64,000 nt of DNA from Thermanaeromonas toyohensis ToBE (GCF_900176005.1 NZ_LT838272.1:825587-889586), one strand, 5' to 3'. Shown: positions 1-9,236, counted from the stretch's first letter. Notes: generated by a model not told the origin, from the sequence alone. Translations and numbers: made by a program.

Positions 1-2811
1 GGGATTGCCGGAATACAGGCTACCCTTAAGCTGGCAGAAGCGGGCCACAAGGTATATCTGGTGGAACGGGAACCAAGCCTAGGTGGCAATATGGCACGGT
101 TTGACCGGACTTTCCCCACCATGGACTGCGCTGCATGTACCTTAAGTGCGCTCATGGCGAGGGTAGCTGCCAATCCCAATGTCCATCTCCTAACCCTCAG
201 TGAAGTAACGAAAGTAGAGGGGCATTTTGGCGCCTTTCGGGTAGAAGTGAAACAAAAACCGCGACGTGTAAAGGATGGATGTACTGGCTGCGGCGATTGT
301 GAGCAGGTGTGTCCGGTAAAGGTACCAGATCCCTATAACGAAGGTCTTAGCACCACCAAGGCTATAACAAGACCGTTTGCTTATGCTGTACCTCCAACGT
401 TTTACGTTTCCCACAGGGGTGAGGCCCCCTGCCAAAAGGTATGCCCGGCAGGGGTCAATATTCCGGGGCTTCTTGCTTTAATCCGTGCCGGGCGGCGAGA
501 TAAGGCCCAGGAGTTACTAGAAAAAGCACTTGTACTGCCCTCTTTAACGGCAGCTTTTTGCCGCGCCCCCTGTCGCCTTGCCTGTGGGGAGCATACGGGG
601 GAAACAGGGATTAACCTTCCTTTGATAGAAAAGTCGTTGGCCCAGGAGAGGGAGGTAAAGAGGCTGAAAAGAGAGGGCCTTCGCTCCGGGCCCGCCCTAC
701 GAGTAGCTGTAATTGGCTCAGGACCTACCGGCCTAGCGGCTGCTTACCGCCTGGCAACTTATGGGTATAGCGTGACCATACTGGAGCGACGATCTGAACC
801 TGGCGGTATGTTGCTGTTAGCGAAAGTCCTTAACCCACCCTCGTTTGCTGCCCTTGAACAGGAGATCCACCATTTACAAGAACTGGGGGTGGAGATAATC
901 ACCAATGTAGAGGTGGATGATGGTAGTCTATCCCTTAAGCGTTTGGCTCGAGAATATGATGCCATCATTGTGGCTCAAGGAGCGTGGCATCCCCGTTCTT
1001 TAGGTGTCCCGGGTGAGGGAATGGAAGGTATTTGGCCGGCCCTATCTTTCTTGGAGGCAATATGCGAGGAGAAGATCTGCTTACAAAAACAGCGCGTTGG
1101 CATAGTTGGTGCCGGAGATACGGGAAAAGAATTAGCTTTGCTGGCCGCCCGGGAGGGAGCCTCCTTGATAGTGGTAATGGAGCAACGGGAGGAGCCCCCT
1201 GGCTTCCGGTGGCCTCCAGTACCCGTTGCGGTTCCTATTTACTTTTATTGGCAATTCCGAGTTACTGGTTTTACCAAGAAACAAGGCGCAATAATCGTCA
1301 AAGGGCCGCAGGAGGTAGAAGTCGATTTAGTAATTATCGCTGCCGGTCAGGATGTGGAATATCAACATCTGCGGTCGCAAGGGCTAATGGTAGATGAAGC
1401 AGGATATCTCGTGGTCGATAATTTCGGGCGTACGTCATATCCTGGTGTTTTTGCTGCCGGGGATGTTGTGGGAAATTGCGGCAGCGTTCCTGCTGCCCTT
1501 GCTGCAGGTGGCCGAGTAGCCGAAGCGGTGCACCGCTTTTTGCGTACAGCCCCAGAAGTCCGGTGGCAGTTTAATGGTCGAGCAGAAAGGGAAGCCAGCC
1601 TGGCAGCTACTGAACCCGAACAAAAACAGTGCGCTTATAGAGTGCAACCCTTTGACACCGGAGAAAGAGATAACTTTGATGCGGCAGTTGATCCTCTCCT
1701 CCAGGAAGCCCTTCGTTGTCGCCATTGCGGGGGTTGCGCCCTGTGTGGCCTCTGTGCTGAAGCCTGCCCGGTAGGTGCTGTTGATCTAGGGGAACCAGCG
1801 CGGTTCTTTAACTTTGAGGTTGGAGCCATTATTCTGGCTACGGGTTACCAAACCTTTGACCCTGCGAAAGAGCCAGCTTTTGGCTATGGGATTTACCCCA
1901 ATATTCTTACTGGTTTAGAGTTTGAGCGCCTTTCCAGCCCCCTAGGGCCCACCGGAGGCCGCATCATAACTTGCGAAGGTTACGAACCAGAGGCAGTAGC
2001 CATTATTCACTGTGTGGGAAGCCGCGATCGCCGTTACAATTCTTATTGTTCCCGGGTATGCTGTATGGCGGCTTTGAAGTTTGCCCAAACATTAAGGGAA
2101 AGGACCAAAGCAAAGGTGTTTGAGCTATACGTGGATTTATGCACGACAGGAAAAGGGCATGAGAATTTTCTTCGGAGAGTTCGCCAAGAAGGAGTTATCT
2201 TTCTTCGCGGCCGCTTACAAGGAGTCCACCAAAAAGGAAATCGATTGGTATTGAGGGTAGAGGATACTCTTTTAGGGGCGATACGGGAGCTAGAAGTAGA
2301 TATGGTGATATTAGCCACAGCTTTTGAGCCGCGTGCGGATGCTGGAGAGGTAGCTCGGCTATTTGGTATTCAGCGAGATGCTGATGGGTTCTTCCTGGAA
2401 GTTCATCCTAAAATGGCCCCTGTAGAGTCGGGTAATCCGGGTATATTCTTGGCCGGCGGGTGTCAGGGACCAAAGGATATTACGGAGACCCTTGCCCATG
2501 CCGGGGCGGCAGCCGCGGAAGCCCTTACTCGTTTAGCTTCTGGGGGACAACTTCTCTCCCCTGAAATGGCCTATGTGATGGAGGAACGCTGTTCCGGCTG
2601 CCACCTCTGCGTGAAGGTTTGCCCTGCCGAAGCACTCCTTCCAGCGGGCCAAAAAGTTTTAGTACATGAGCCTGCGTGCCGAGGGTGTGGTAACTGCGTA
2701 GCTGCCTGCCCTACCGGTGCTTTGGGGCTTTTCGGCAGTGAAAGCAAGGCCCTGCTAGCGCAAGTAAGTGCTGTGTTGCAGGAGGAGGTATCGTGGGCAA
2801 GCCGCTCATAG
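1..2811 (+). CDS. hdrA: HdrA-like flavoprotein fused to a GltD-type NAD(P)/FAD module (5'-truncated by window)
   Basis: The reading frame is open from base 1, so the start lies upstream; 936 residues are visible. Order: the end of an HdrA FAD-binding Rossmann fold (GIAGIQATLKLAEAG at bases 1-45, then ERE..LGGN), a cysteine-rich 4Fe-4S motif CTGCGDCEQVCP near base 280, a GltD-like N-terminal iron-sulfur helical domain (about 420-690), a second Rossmann motif VAVIGSGPTG at about 703, a 4Fe-4S motif CRHCGGCALCGLCAEACP near 1714, the HdrA C-terminal half with the SYCSRVCC motif near 2040, and two C-terminal ferredoxin motifs at about 2590-2720. HdrA carries the electron-bifurcating flavin of heterodisulfide-reductase-type complexes. 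The inserted GltD/NfnB-like module suggests that NAD(P)H is also a partner. The gene overlaps mvhD by 19 nt, and hydrogenase subunits follow, so it is likely the flavin hub of a soluble H2-oxidising complex. No HdrB or HdrC is visible in the window. Confidence 0.9.
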   Translation, partial: GIAGIQATLKLAEAGHKVYLVEREPSLGGNMARFDRTFPTMDCAACTLSALMARVAANPNVHLLTLSEVTKVEGHFGAFRVEVKQKPRRVKDGCTGCGDCEQVCPVKVPDPYNEGLSTTKAITRPFAYAVPPTFYVSHRGEAPCQKVCPAGVNIPGLLALIRAGRRDKAQELLEKALVLPSLTAAFCRAPCRLACGEHTGETGINLPLIEKSLAQEREVKRLKREGLRSGPALRVAVIGSGPTGLAAAYRLATYGYSVTILERRSEPGGMLLLAKVLNPPSFAALEQEIHHLQELGVEIITNVEVDDGSLSLKRLAREYDAIIVAQGAWHPRSLGVPGEGMEGIWPALSFLEAICEEKICLQKQRVGIVGAGDTGKELALLAAREGASLIVVMEQREEPPGFRWPPVPVAVPIYFYWQFRVTGFTKKQGAIIVKGPQEVEVDLVIIAAGQDVEYQHLRSQGLMVDEAGYLVVDNFGRTSYPGVFAAGDVVGNCGSVPAALAAGGRVAEAVHRFLRTAPEVRWQFNGRAEREASLAATEPEQKQCAYRVQPFDTGERDNFDAAVDPLLQEALRCRHCGGCALCGLCAEACPVGAVDLGEPARFFNFEVGAIILATGYQTFDPAKEPAFGYGIYPNILTGLEFERLSSPLGPTGGRIITCEGYEPEAVAIIHCVGSRDRRYNSYCSRVCCMAALKFAQTLRERTKAKVFELYVDLCTTGKGHENFLRRVRQEGVIFLRGRLQGVHQKGNRLVLRVEDTLLGAIRELEVDMVILATAFEPRADAGEVARLFGIQRDADGFFLEVHPKMAPVESGNPGIFLAGGCQGPKDITETLAHAGAAAAEALTRLASGGQLLSPEMAYVMEERCSGCHLCVKVCPAEALLPAGQKVLVHEPACRGCGNCVAACPTGALGLFGSESKALLAQVSAVLQEEVSWASRS

Positions 2812-3176
2812 GTTTTTTCTGCCGTTGGTGTGGGTGCACAGCCGCCGATCTGGTGGCCATGAGCCGTCGGGCCTTACCTAAGGAGCTTGTTATAATACCC
2901 GTACCCTGTAGCGGCAGGGTAGAACCCGAACTGATCCTCTCTGCATTACGCCAAGGAGCTGCTGGAGTCCTGGTGGTGGGCTGCCCCAGAGGGGATTGCC
3001 ATTATGGTAATGGTAATCGCCAGGCCGAAAAGCGGGCTGCCCTGCTGAAGTCTCTTTTGCGTGAGCTTAACTGGGAGCGGCGCTTCCGCCTAGAACTTAT
3101 CGGTCCCCAGGAGGCAGACCGTCTTTTAGAGATAACCTGGGAAATGGTGGCCTCTTTGAAAGAGACTGGTATCTAA
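2793..3176 (+). CDS. mvhD: MvhD-family iron-sulfur protein linking hydrogenase to HdrA
   Basis: A 127-residue protein of the F420-non-reducing hydrogenase delta subunit family. It has the expected FFCRWCGC motif at the N terminus, a mid-protein VPCSGR cysteine and the GCPRGDCHY motif around residues 66-75. These cysteines bind the 2Fe-2S cluster that passes electrons from the [NiFe] hydrogenase to HdrA. The GTG start at 2793 has a GGAGGAGG ribosome-binding site 5-10 nt upstream inside the end of hdrA, and the overlap suggests translational coupling. Length and motif order fit the family fully. Confidence 0.92.
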   Translation: MGKPLIGFFCRWCGCTAADLVAMSRRALPKELVIIPVPCSGRVEPELILSALRQGAAGVLVVGCPRGDCHYGNGNRQAEKRAALLKSLLRELNWERRFRLELIGPQEADRLLEITWEMVASLKETGI

Positions 3177-3189
3177 GGAGGAAAGATTT

Positions 3190-4038
3190 GTGTCTAAGGT
3201 AAGGCTGGCCGTTTACGGTGCAGCAGGTTGCGGGGGCTGTGAACTATCGCTTTTGGAGAACCCCGAAGCTTTTATGACACTTTTTCGTCACGTAGAGGTA
3301 TCATTTTGGCCCCTCATTACGGATAGCCGCCTGGATGACCTTGCTGGCTTACCAGATAACAGCGTAGAACTTGGTGTTCTCTGTGGAGGGGTAAGGACAG
3401 AACTCGATTACCGGGTTGCCTTGCTTTTGGCTGCCAAATGTCGCTCCCTTGTTGCCGTGGGCTCCTGTGCCCTCTGGGGAGGAATTGCCGCCCTTGCTGA
3501 CTTACCCCCGGCCGGTTGTTCCCAGGTACAGGCGCAACCGCCGTTACCACCGCTCCTGCCCAGGCTGTTCCCCCTTACCAAACTAATCAAAGGGGTCTAT
3601 CCTATTCCAGGCTGTCCGCCGAAGCCGGACCAGCTGGGCACCACTCTTCTGGCCTTAATTGGCGGGCAGGAACTACAGGCAGATTTCAAGCAGCTTGAAC
3701 CAGCTGTTTGCTCTTCTTGCCCTCGCTCAAGGGGTGAAGAGGGGCCTAGGCGCTGGTACCGTTACCAAGAGATAACAGTAAATGACCGCTGCTTTTTAAC
3801 TCTGGGCTTGATTTGTAGCGGCCCAGCCACCCGCGGAGGTTGCGGTGCTCGCTGCCCTAAAGTGGGGCTCCCTTGCCGTGGATGTTATGGTCCGCCTGCG
3901 GAAGTAAACGATCAGGGGGCAAGGCTTATTGGTGCCCTTGCTGCCCTAGAGGTTGCTGAGACATATCAGGACGCATCCCTTCTAGATGCTATAGGTACCT
4001 TGTATCGCTACACCTGGGCAGCAACTTTTGCCCAGTGA
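3190..4038 (+). CDS. mvhG: [NiFe] hydrogenase small subunit, Mvh/F420-non-reducing type
   Basis: A 282-residue cytoplasmic small subunit; no Tat signal is present. The proximal-cluster motif GCGGCELSLLE lies near residues 12-22, followed by VGSCALWGG and IPGCPPKPDQL, which complete the proximal site. The C-terminal half is cysteine-rich (CSSCPRSRG, GGCGARCPKVGLPCRGCYG), which would bind the medial and distal 4Fe-4S clusters. It sits between mvhD and the large subunit and its stop overlaps the next GTG start by 4 nt. A GTG start at 3190 follows an AAGGAGGAAAG Shine-Dalgarno. Role: electron relay from the NiFe site to MvhD/HdrA. Confidence 0.92.
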   Translation: MSKVRLAVYGAAGCGGCELSLLENPEAFMTLFRHVEVSFWPLITDSRLDDLAGLPDNSVELGVLCGGVRTELDYRVALLLAAKCRSLVAVGSCALWGGIAALADLPPAGCSQVQAQPPLPPLLPRLFPLTKLIKGVYPIPGCPPKPDQLGTTLLALIGGQELQADFKQLEPAVCSSCPRSRGEEGPRRWYRYQEITVNDRCFLTLGLICSGPATRGGCGARCPKVGLPCRGCYGPPAEVNDQGARLIGALAALEVAETYQDASLLDAIGTLYRYTWAATFAQ

Positions 4039-5450
4039 CAGGGGCGATAACCTTGCACCGCGTGGTCTTGGATCCTGTAACCCAAATCGAGGGTCACGGC
4101 GTACTCGAAATAGATTTTAGCGGCGGACATAACGTTACCGTTCGCTTGATGGCTACGGAGCTGCGAGGCTTTGAAAAGATATGCGTGGGACGCCCCATTG
4201 AAGAAATGCCGCGCCTTGTGTCGCGCATCTGTGGGATGTGCCCCGCGGCCCACCATGTTGCTGCGGCCAAGGCCGCAGACGATATCTTTGAGATAGAGCC
4301 CCCATCTTTAGCTCATCGGCTTAGAGAATTGGCCCTGTGCCTTCAGCTGATACAAAGCCACCTAACCCATTTTTATTTGCTGGCCCTGCCGGAACTTATT
4401 TATCGGTCTGAACCGACTGAGCGCAACTTCTTCCGGGTGATGGAGGAGCTGGGGCCGGAGGCTAGCCGTTATATTCTAGAGCAGCGCAGCTATCCCGGGA
4501 AAATTCTCGCTCTATTGGGCGGAAAGGGAATACACCCCGAATTCGCCGTACCCGGGGGAGTTTCCAGCGCTCTACCCGCGGCAGAGTTGTACAAGGTGCA
4601 GGCCATACTTCGCTCCCTGCTTTCTTTTGGATTGTATACCTTGGACCTTTTTCGGGAAAGGGTGCTAAACAAATCCCCTGATGTGGTATCTGCGAATGCG
4701 GCATCTGATTTTAAAACTTATTATTTAGCTCGCGTGCTAGAGGGCTGCCCTAACCTATATGAAGGAGAGCTAGTCCTAGTCAGCCCGGAGGGTTACCCCG
4801 TGGAACGTCTTACTGAAGCGGAGTACGCTGAACGCCTGGAGGGCGGGCGTGAAGCAGGAAATTATGCGGAGTCCTTTTCCTTCCTTGGCCGTGACGGACA
4901 GAGGATTCTCGTTCAGGTGGGTCCTTTAGCCAGGGCCAACGCAGCCCATGGCTTTAGCACCCCCAAGGCAGCAAAGGCTTACGAAGAAATGCTCAGGACC
5001 CTTGGTCCAAAGCCTATACGGGGCGAGATCGCTTATCACTGGGCCCGCTTAGTGGAGGTAATTTACGCGGCAGAGAGGGCGTTAGAACTGACCGCGAAAG
5101 ACCAACCCGATGCTGAAGAAATGAGGGTACTCCTTCCTGCCGCCCGTGGTGGCAGTGGCTTGGGGGTGGTAGAGGCTCCCCGAGGTCTCCTTTTACACAG
5201 ATACGAAGTTGATGATTCGGGTATAGTGCAACAGGTACGCATCATAACTCCTACGGCAGTTAACCTCCGAGCCATTGACCAGGCGGCCACCGCTGCAGCC
5301 AGGGAAGCTTTGGCCTCTGGAGGCGAACAGCAAGCTATTTTCCGGGCTGAGAACGCTGTGCGGGCCTTTGACCCGTGCCTTAGCTGTGCCACCCATATAA
5401 TTCGGAATGTACAGGCCAACAAAGGAGGTGAGGCGGTCGATAGCGAGTGA
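4035..5450 (+). CDS. mvhA: [NiFe] hydrogenase large subunit, Mvh/F420-non-reducing type
   Basis: A 471-residue large subunit with both nickel-ligand motifs. The N-terminal L1 motif RICGMCPAAHH is at about residues 62-72, and the C-terminal L2 motif DPCLSCATH is about 26 residues from the end. The N terminus has the family signature LDPVTQIEGHG. After the last histidine there is a short extension (IIRNVQANKGG...) that would be removed by a maturation protease. A GTG start overlaps the small-subunit stop (GTGA). With mvhD, mvhG and the HdrA fusion this forms a group 3c-like soluble H2-activating module. Confidence 0.93.
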   Translation: MTGAITLHRVVLDPVTQIEGHGVLEIDFSGGHNVTVRLMATELRGFEKICVGRPIEEMPRLVSRICGMCPAAHHVAAAKAADDIFEIEPPSLAHRLRELALCLQLIQSHLTHFYLLALPELIYRSEPTERNFFRVMEELGPEASRYILEQRSYPGKILALLGGKGIHPEFAVPGGVSSALPAAELYKVQAILRSLLSFGLYTLDLFRERVLNKSPDVVSANAASDFKTYYLARVLEGCPNLYEGELVLVSPEGYPVERLTEAEYAERLEGGREAGNYAESFSFLGRDGQRILVQVGPLARANAAHGFSTPKAAKAYEEMLRTLGPKPIRGEIAYHWARLVEVIYAAERALELTAKDQPDAEEMRVLLPAARGGSGLGVVEAPRGLLLHRYEVDDSGIVQQVRIITPTAVNLRAIDQAATAAAREALASGGEQQAIFRAENAVRAFDPCLSCATHIIRNVQANKGGEAVDSE

Positions 5451-5480
5451 GTAGGTCTTTAGGTTAGGAGGTGATAAGCT

Positions 5481-5891
5481 CTGCCTAAGGAAAAAGAAGA
5501 AAGCCCTTCTATGACTAGAGGACAATTCTTAAACTTTACGTGGCGATCGTTTCTGCAAACTGGCCTGGTTCTGTTTAAGGTGCTGGTAGAGGCAGAAGAA
5601 GGTGGATGGGAGAGCTTGGGTACAGTAAAGGACTTTCCCAAGCCACGCCTGACTGCCATAAGGGGTACTTACATCCTAGTAACGCAGCGAGAAGATAAAG
5701 TTTGGACTTATGTTGCCCTTTGCCCTAAAGATAGGGGTCCACTGCAGTGGGCTCGGGGTGATATGTTGTCCTGTGCGTGGTGTTCAAGCCAATATAGTAC
5801 GTTAACAGGGCAGAACGAAGATGGTGGGCCAGGCTTGGAACCTCTGCCGGTCAAGATTGCTGACGGGAGAATTTGGGTGAAACTTGGATGA
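5481..5891 (+). CDS. Rieske-fold protein with substituted cluster ligands; probable CTG start
   Basis: The C-terminal two thirds have the Rieske-ferredoxin layout (LTAIRGTYILV, then a C-rich loop, then LPVKIADGRIWVKL). The usual C-x-H ... C-x-x-H ligand pattern reads C-P-K ... C-A-W-C, so both histidines are replaced, by Lys and Cys. Whether a cluster is bound is therefore unclear. A textbook AGGAGGTGAT ribosome-binding site at 5465-5474 is correctly placed for a CTG codon at 5481. The first in-frame ATG is at 5511 with a much weaker site, so I prefer the CTG start (136 residues). The gene lies between two hydrogenase modules and could be an electron carrier between them. That role is inferred from position only. 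Confidence 0.7.
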   Translation: MPKEKEESPSMTRGQFLNFTWRSFLQTGLVLFKVLVEAEEGGWESLGTVKDFPKPRLTAIRGTYILVTQREDKVWTYVALCPKDRGPLQWARGDMLSCAWCSSQYSTLTGQNEDGGPGLEPLPVKIADGRIWVKLG

Positions 5892-5946
5892 AGAAGGGAG
5901 AGCTGCAAAACTTAGACAGAGTAAGCTAAAGAAAGGAGCGGTTTAA

Positions 5947-7029
5947 ATGGTAATGGAGGATATAGCAGAAGGCCTCGCTTCTTTAGCTAGGCGAGGCATA
6001 TCACGCCGTAGTTTTCTTAAGCTGTGTTCGGCAACCGCTCTGGCCATGGGCCTAGATTTTAAAGTCGGGCGGCGCATGGCGCGGGTGGCAGCAGCAGCTA
6101 TAAGCAAGAAGCCAGTGGTGTGGATGCAGGGACAGGGCTGTACCGGGTGCAGCGAGTCTCTTCTTTCCTCCCTTGATCCCGATCCTGCTGCTATCGTCCT
6201 TGATCTCTTATCGGTGCGTTACCACCCGACTATTATGGCGGGTGCGGGTAAAGTAGCCCAGCGAGCCTGGGAAGAAGCCGTACGCCAGGGTGGCTACATC
6301 CTGGTACTGGAAGGGGCTATCCCTTTGGCAGATCCCCGCTTCTGTTTGGTCGAAGGTCGACCTTTTAGCGAACTTTTTATCGAAGCGGCCAAAAGGGCAG
6401 AGGTAGTCGTAGCGGCTGGCTCCTGTGCATCTTACGGCGGCATTCCTGCTGCTGGCCCAACTCAAGCCGCAGGGGCACAAGCAGTAGTAAAAGATAAGAC
6501 TGTAATCAACCTGCCCAGCTGCCCAGCGAAGCCCAGCCGCTTGTTAGGTACCCTGCTCTATTACCTCTCCTTCAGGGAAGCTCCTCCGTTGGACGATTTC
6601 GGGCGCCCGATACCTTATTACCAGAGATTTCTGCAACACGACAGTTGCCCGCGTAGGGGCCACTATGAGAGAGGGGAATTTTTAAAGGATTGGAACGATC
6701 CCAAGACCGTGGATTGGTGCTTGTTATACAAGGGCTGCAAAGGACCCCTTACTTACACTGACTGTCCTCGTATTTGGTGGAACGATGGGGCTAACTATTG
6801 CATCCGGGCGGGCTCTCCCTGTTCCGGTTGTACCCAGCCGGAGTTTTACGCTAAATTAACTCCGTTATATGCTAAACAAGAAATTATACCGGAACCCAAT
6901 GTATTTGGTCTCAGCATCACTACCGCAGCAAAAGGTATAACCGGCCTAGCTGCTGTGGGCGTAGCTGCCCATGCTGCCGCTCGCTTTATAGCCGGAAGGC
7001 AACAAGAAGGAAAGGAGGTTAAAAAGTGA
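5947..7029 (+). CDS. hyaA: Tat-exported [NiFe] hydrogenase small subunit
   Basis: A 360-residue group 1-type small subunit. The N terminus carries a twin-arginine signal, SRRSFLK at residues 20-26, followed by a hydrophobic stretch, so the folded heterodimer is exported across the membrane. Cluster-ligand motifs: GCTGCSESLL (proximal), AGSCASYGG, NLPSCPAKP, then HDSCPRRGHYERG and the C-terminal CLLYKGCKGP, TDCPRIWW and SPCSGC motifs that bind the medial and distal clusters. A hydrophobic alanine-rich C-terminal tail resembles the membrane anchor of HyaA-type subunits. ATG start at 5947 after AAAGGAGCGG. It overlaps the large subunit by 4 nt. Confidence 0.94.
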   Translation: MVMEDIAEGLASLARRGISRRSFLKLCSATALAMGLDFKVGRRMARVAAAAISKKPVVWMQGQGCTGCSESLLSSLDPDPAAIVLDLLSVRYHPTIMAGAGKVAQRAWEEAVRQGGYILVLEGAIPLADPRFCLVEGRPFSELFIEAAKRAEVVVAAGSCASYGGIPAAGPTQAAGAQAVVKDKTVINLPSCPAKPSRLLGTLLYYLSFREAPPLDDFGRPIPYYQRFLQHDSCPRRGHYERGEFLKDWNDPKTVDWCLLYKGCKGPLTYTDCPRIWWNDGANYCIRAGSPCSGCTQPEFYAKLTPLYAKQEIIPEPNVFGLSITTAAKGITGLAAVGVAAHAAARFIAGRQQEGKEVKK

Positions 7030-8606
7030 GCCAGCGGGTAGTTGTGGACCCGGTCACCCGCATTGAGGGGCATTTAAGGGTAGAGGTCGAAGTCGACGGC
7101 GGCCGGGTAGTAGATGCCTGGTGCATGGGGACCATGTTCCGTGGCTTTGAGGAGATAATACGTGGTAAAGACCCGCGCGACGCCACCTACGTTGCCGAGC
7201 GTATTTGTGGTGTATGTATGGGATCGCATGGCTGGACGGCTGCCCTGGCCGTAGAAAAGGCTTTTGGCGCGCAAGTACCTACAGCCGGACGTTTGATCCG
7301 GAATCTTCTAGTAGGATCCCTTTGGCTCCACGATCATCCGCTTCATTTCTATCATCTTTCAGCCTTGGATTATTTGGATATTACTGCTATAGGGAAATAC
7401 CAAGGGAATGATCCGGGATTACAGCATGTAAAAGCAAAGGTAATGGCTCTAGTGGAAGCGGGAGATGCTTATCCTTTGCTACCACGGTATGAACCCGATG
7501 AATACTCGGTCAAGGATCCGGAAATCGTAACTACCGCTGTGGCTCACTATCTTAAGGCTTTGGAGATCCAGGCCAAAGCTAAGAAAATGTCGGCTATTTT
7601 GGGAGGGAAACAGCCCCATCAGTCCAGCATCATAGTAGGAGGGGTGACTAGTTATCCTAATCTGGAACAATTGCGCCAGTTTGAAGAACTTTTACAAGAA
7701 GTCATAGATTTTGTCAAAAATGTTTATGTACCCGATGTGCTAGCCTTTGCCACCGGCCCCCTTTTACCCCTAGCACAGGCAAGCTTAGGTGCTGGCCCGG
7801 GTAATTATCTGGCCTATGGCGCCTTCCCCCTGGACGATGCCGGCAACAAAAAATTGTTTGAAGGCGGGGTTATTCTGGATAATAACCTCAATCAGGTACA
7901 TCCCTTAGATCATGAGCAAATAACCGAAGCAGTAACTCACTCCTGGTATAAAGAAGGAACAGGAGGGTATCCGGGGAAGGCGGTCACAGAGGTGGACTTA
8001 GATAAATCAGGGGCTTATAGCTTCATCAAAGCACCGCGTTATGCCGGCCGCCCCATGGAAGTAGGGCCACTCGCCAGGATGCTGGTCAAGCAACATGCCC
8101 CGCTGCTACAGGTTATGGCCAAATATAATATTCGCCCAGGAGCGGTAGCCAGGCACGTGGCACGGGCTCTAGAAACCCTTCTTATTGCTGATGCTATGCC
8201 GGTCTGGCTGGAAGAACTGATTAAAGTGCTAGATAGTGGTAAAGCATTCCACGATAATGGTTCGGCTCGCATCCACGATGCAGAGCACTGGGAGCCGCCA
8301 GAAAGGGGAGAAGGTATGGGCTTAAACGAAGCACCGCGGGGTGCCCTGGGCCACTGGGTGCGAGTGGCAAACCGGAAAGTAGAGCACTACCAGATTATAG
8401 TGCCGACAACGTGGAATGCTTCGCCCCGGGATGAGCAGGGCCAGCGGGGCCCCATCGAGCACGCCCTTGTGGGGACGCCGGTGCCCGATCCCGAGAACCC
8501 TATTAATATTGTCAGGGTAATCCGCTCCTTCGACCCGTGCCTTGCTTGCGCCGTTCACGTGGTTGAGCCAAGTTCCGGTCGCGAAGGGCTAATTTCCATC
8601 ATGTAA
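7026..8606 (+). CDS. hyaB: [NiFe] hydrogenase large subunit, membrane-bound uptake type
   Basis: A 526-residue catalytic subunit. Motifs: VDPVTRIEGHLRVEVEV at the N terminus, L1 RICGVCMGSHG near residue 59, and L2 DPCLACAVH near the C terminus. The tail after the last histidine is 15 residues (VVEPSSGREGLISIM), the expected peptide removed by the endopeptidase encoded at 9205. A GTG start with AGGAGGTTAAAA upstream overlaps the small-subunit stop. It splits H2 on the outer face; electrons leave through the small subunit to the adjacent cytochrome b. Confidence 0.95.
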   Translation: MSQRVVVDPVTRIEGHLRVEVEVDGGRVVDAWCMGTMFRGFEEIIRGKDPRDATYVAERICGVCMGSHGWTAALAVEKAFGAQVPTAGRLIRNLLVGSLWLHDHPLHFYHLSALDYLDITAIGKYQGNDPGLQHVKAKVMALVEAGDAYPLLPRYEPDEYSVKDPEIVTTAVAHYLKALEIQAKAKKMSAILGGKQPHQSSIIVGGVTSYPNLEQLRQFEELLQEVIDFVKNVYVPDVLAFATGPLLPLAQASLGAGPGNYLAYGAFPLDDAGNKKLFEGGVILDNNLNQVHPLDHEQITEAVTHSWYKEGTGGYPGKAVTEVDLDKSGAYSFIKAPRYAGRPMEVGPLARMLVKQHAPLLQVMAKYNIRPGAVARHVARALETLLIADAMPVWLEELIKVLDSGKAFHDNGSARIHDAEHWEPPERGEGMGLNEAPRGALGHWVRVANRKVEHYQIIVPTTWNASPRDEQGQRGPIEHALVGTPVPDPENPINIVRVIRSFDPCLACAVHVVEPSSGREGLISIM

Positions 8607-8621
8607 AGGGGGTAAATAAAG

Positions 8622-9236
8622 ATGGAGGCCACAAAAAGGTTTCAAGGTCCGCGGTCTATTTTCCATCTACTACACGCCTGGAGTATGGTCTTCTTAATTA
8701 TCACCGGCTTCATACTCCACTGGCCGCCAGCGGGGGTTAACCTGTCTCCTATCCGCTTTTTACATGTTACCGTAGGTATAGCAAATTTGGTAGGCTTGAT
8801 CCCGCGCATCTATTATGCCTTTGTCGGACCCCAACGTGATTGGCGTGAATTTATCCTTAGTAAAGACGATTGGCGGAGGCTGCTGTGTACCGTAAAATAC
8901 TATTTCTTCCTCCCCGGGGGCTGCTCTCCACCGGAGGGGACTTATAATCCATTGCAGAAATTGACTTATCTATTAATTGTTGTTTTCCTCGTGGTAGTAC
9001 AAAGCTGGTATGGTTTAAAGTTGGCTTGGCCTGCTACTTTTGCGCAAAACGAAAGCTTACTACTAGTTCGCAGTCTCCATTATGCAGGAACCTGGCTTAT
9101 ACTCGCTTTTCTGGTGATACACATATATTTGGCCTTGAGCGAATCGCGGGAACACCTGATTACCATGCTGTTAGGTATAACGAAGAAGTTTGGAGAGGTA
9201 AAAGGTGCCCAGGATATTGGTTTTGGGAATAGGTAA
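8622..9236 (+). CDS. hyaC: Hydrogenase cytochrome b subunit
   Basis: A 204-residue integral membrane protein with four clear hydrophobic helices. Histidines lie where heme ligands of the HyaC/cytochrome b561 family occur: HLLHAWSMVFLI in helix 1, RFLHVTVG before helix 2, and RSLHYAGTW and VIHIYLAL around helix 4. It would pass electrons from the exported hydrogenase dimer to menaquinone. It follows hyaB by 15 nt with a GGGGG ribosome-binding site, and its end overlaps the protease gene by 32 nt. Confidence 0.92.
   Translation: MEATKRFQGPRSIFHLLHAWSMVFLIITGFILHWPPAGVNLSPIRFLHVTVGIANLVGLIPRIYYAFVGPQRDWREFILSKDDWRRLLCTVKYYFFLPGGCSPPEGTYNPLQKLTYLLIVVFLVVVQSWYGLKLAWPATFAQNESLLLVRSLHYAGTWLILAFLVIHIYLALSESREHLITMLLGITKKFGEVKGAQDIGFGNR

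Noticed and set aside
9160-9236. Hydrogenase cytochrome b end and protease start as a frameshifted fusion
   Set aside because: Both proteins have complete family-length products and the overlap of 32 nt has a proper ribosome-binding site, as in many hya operons.
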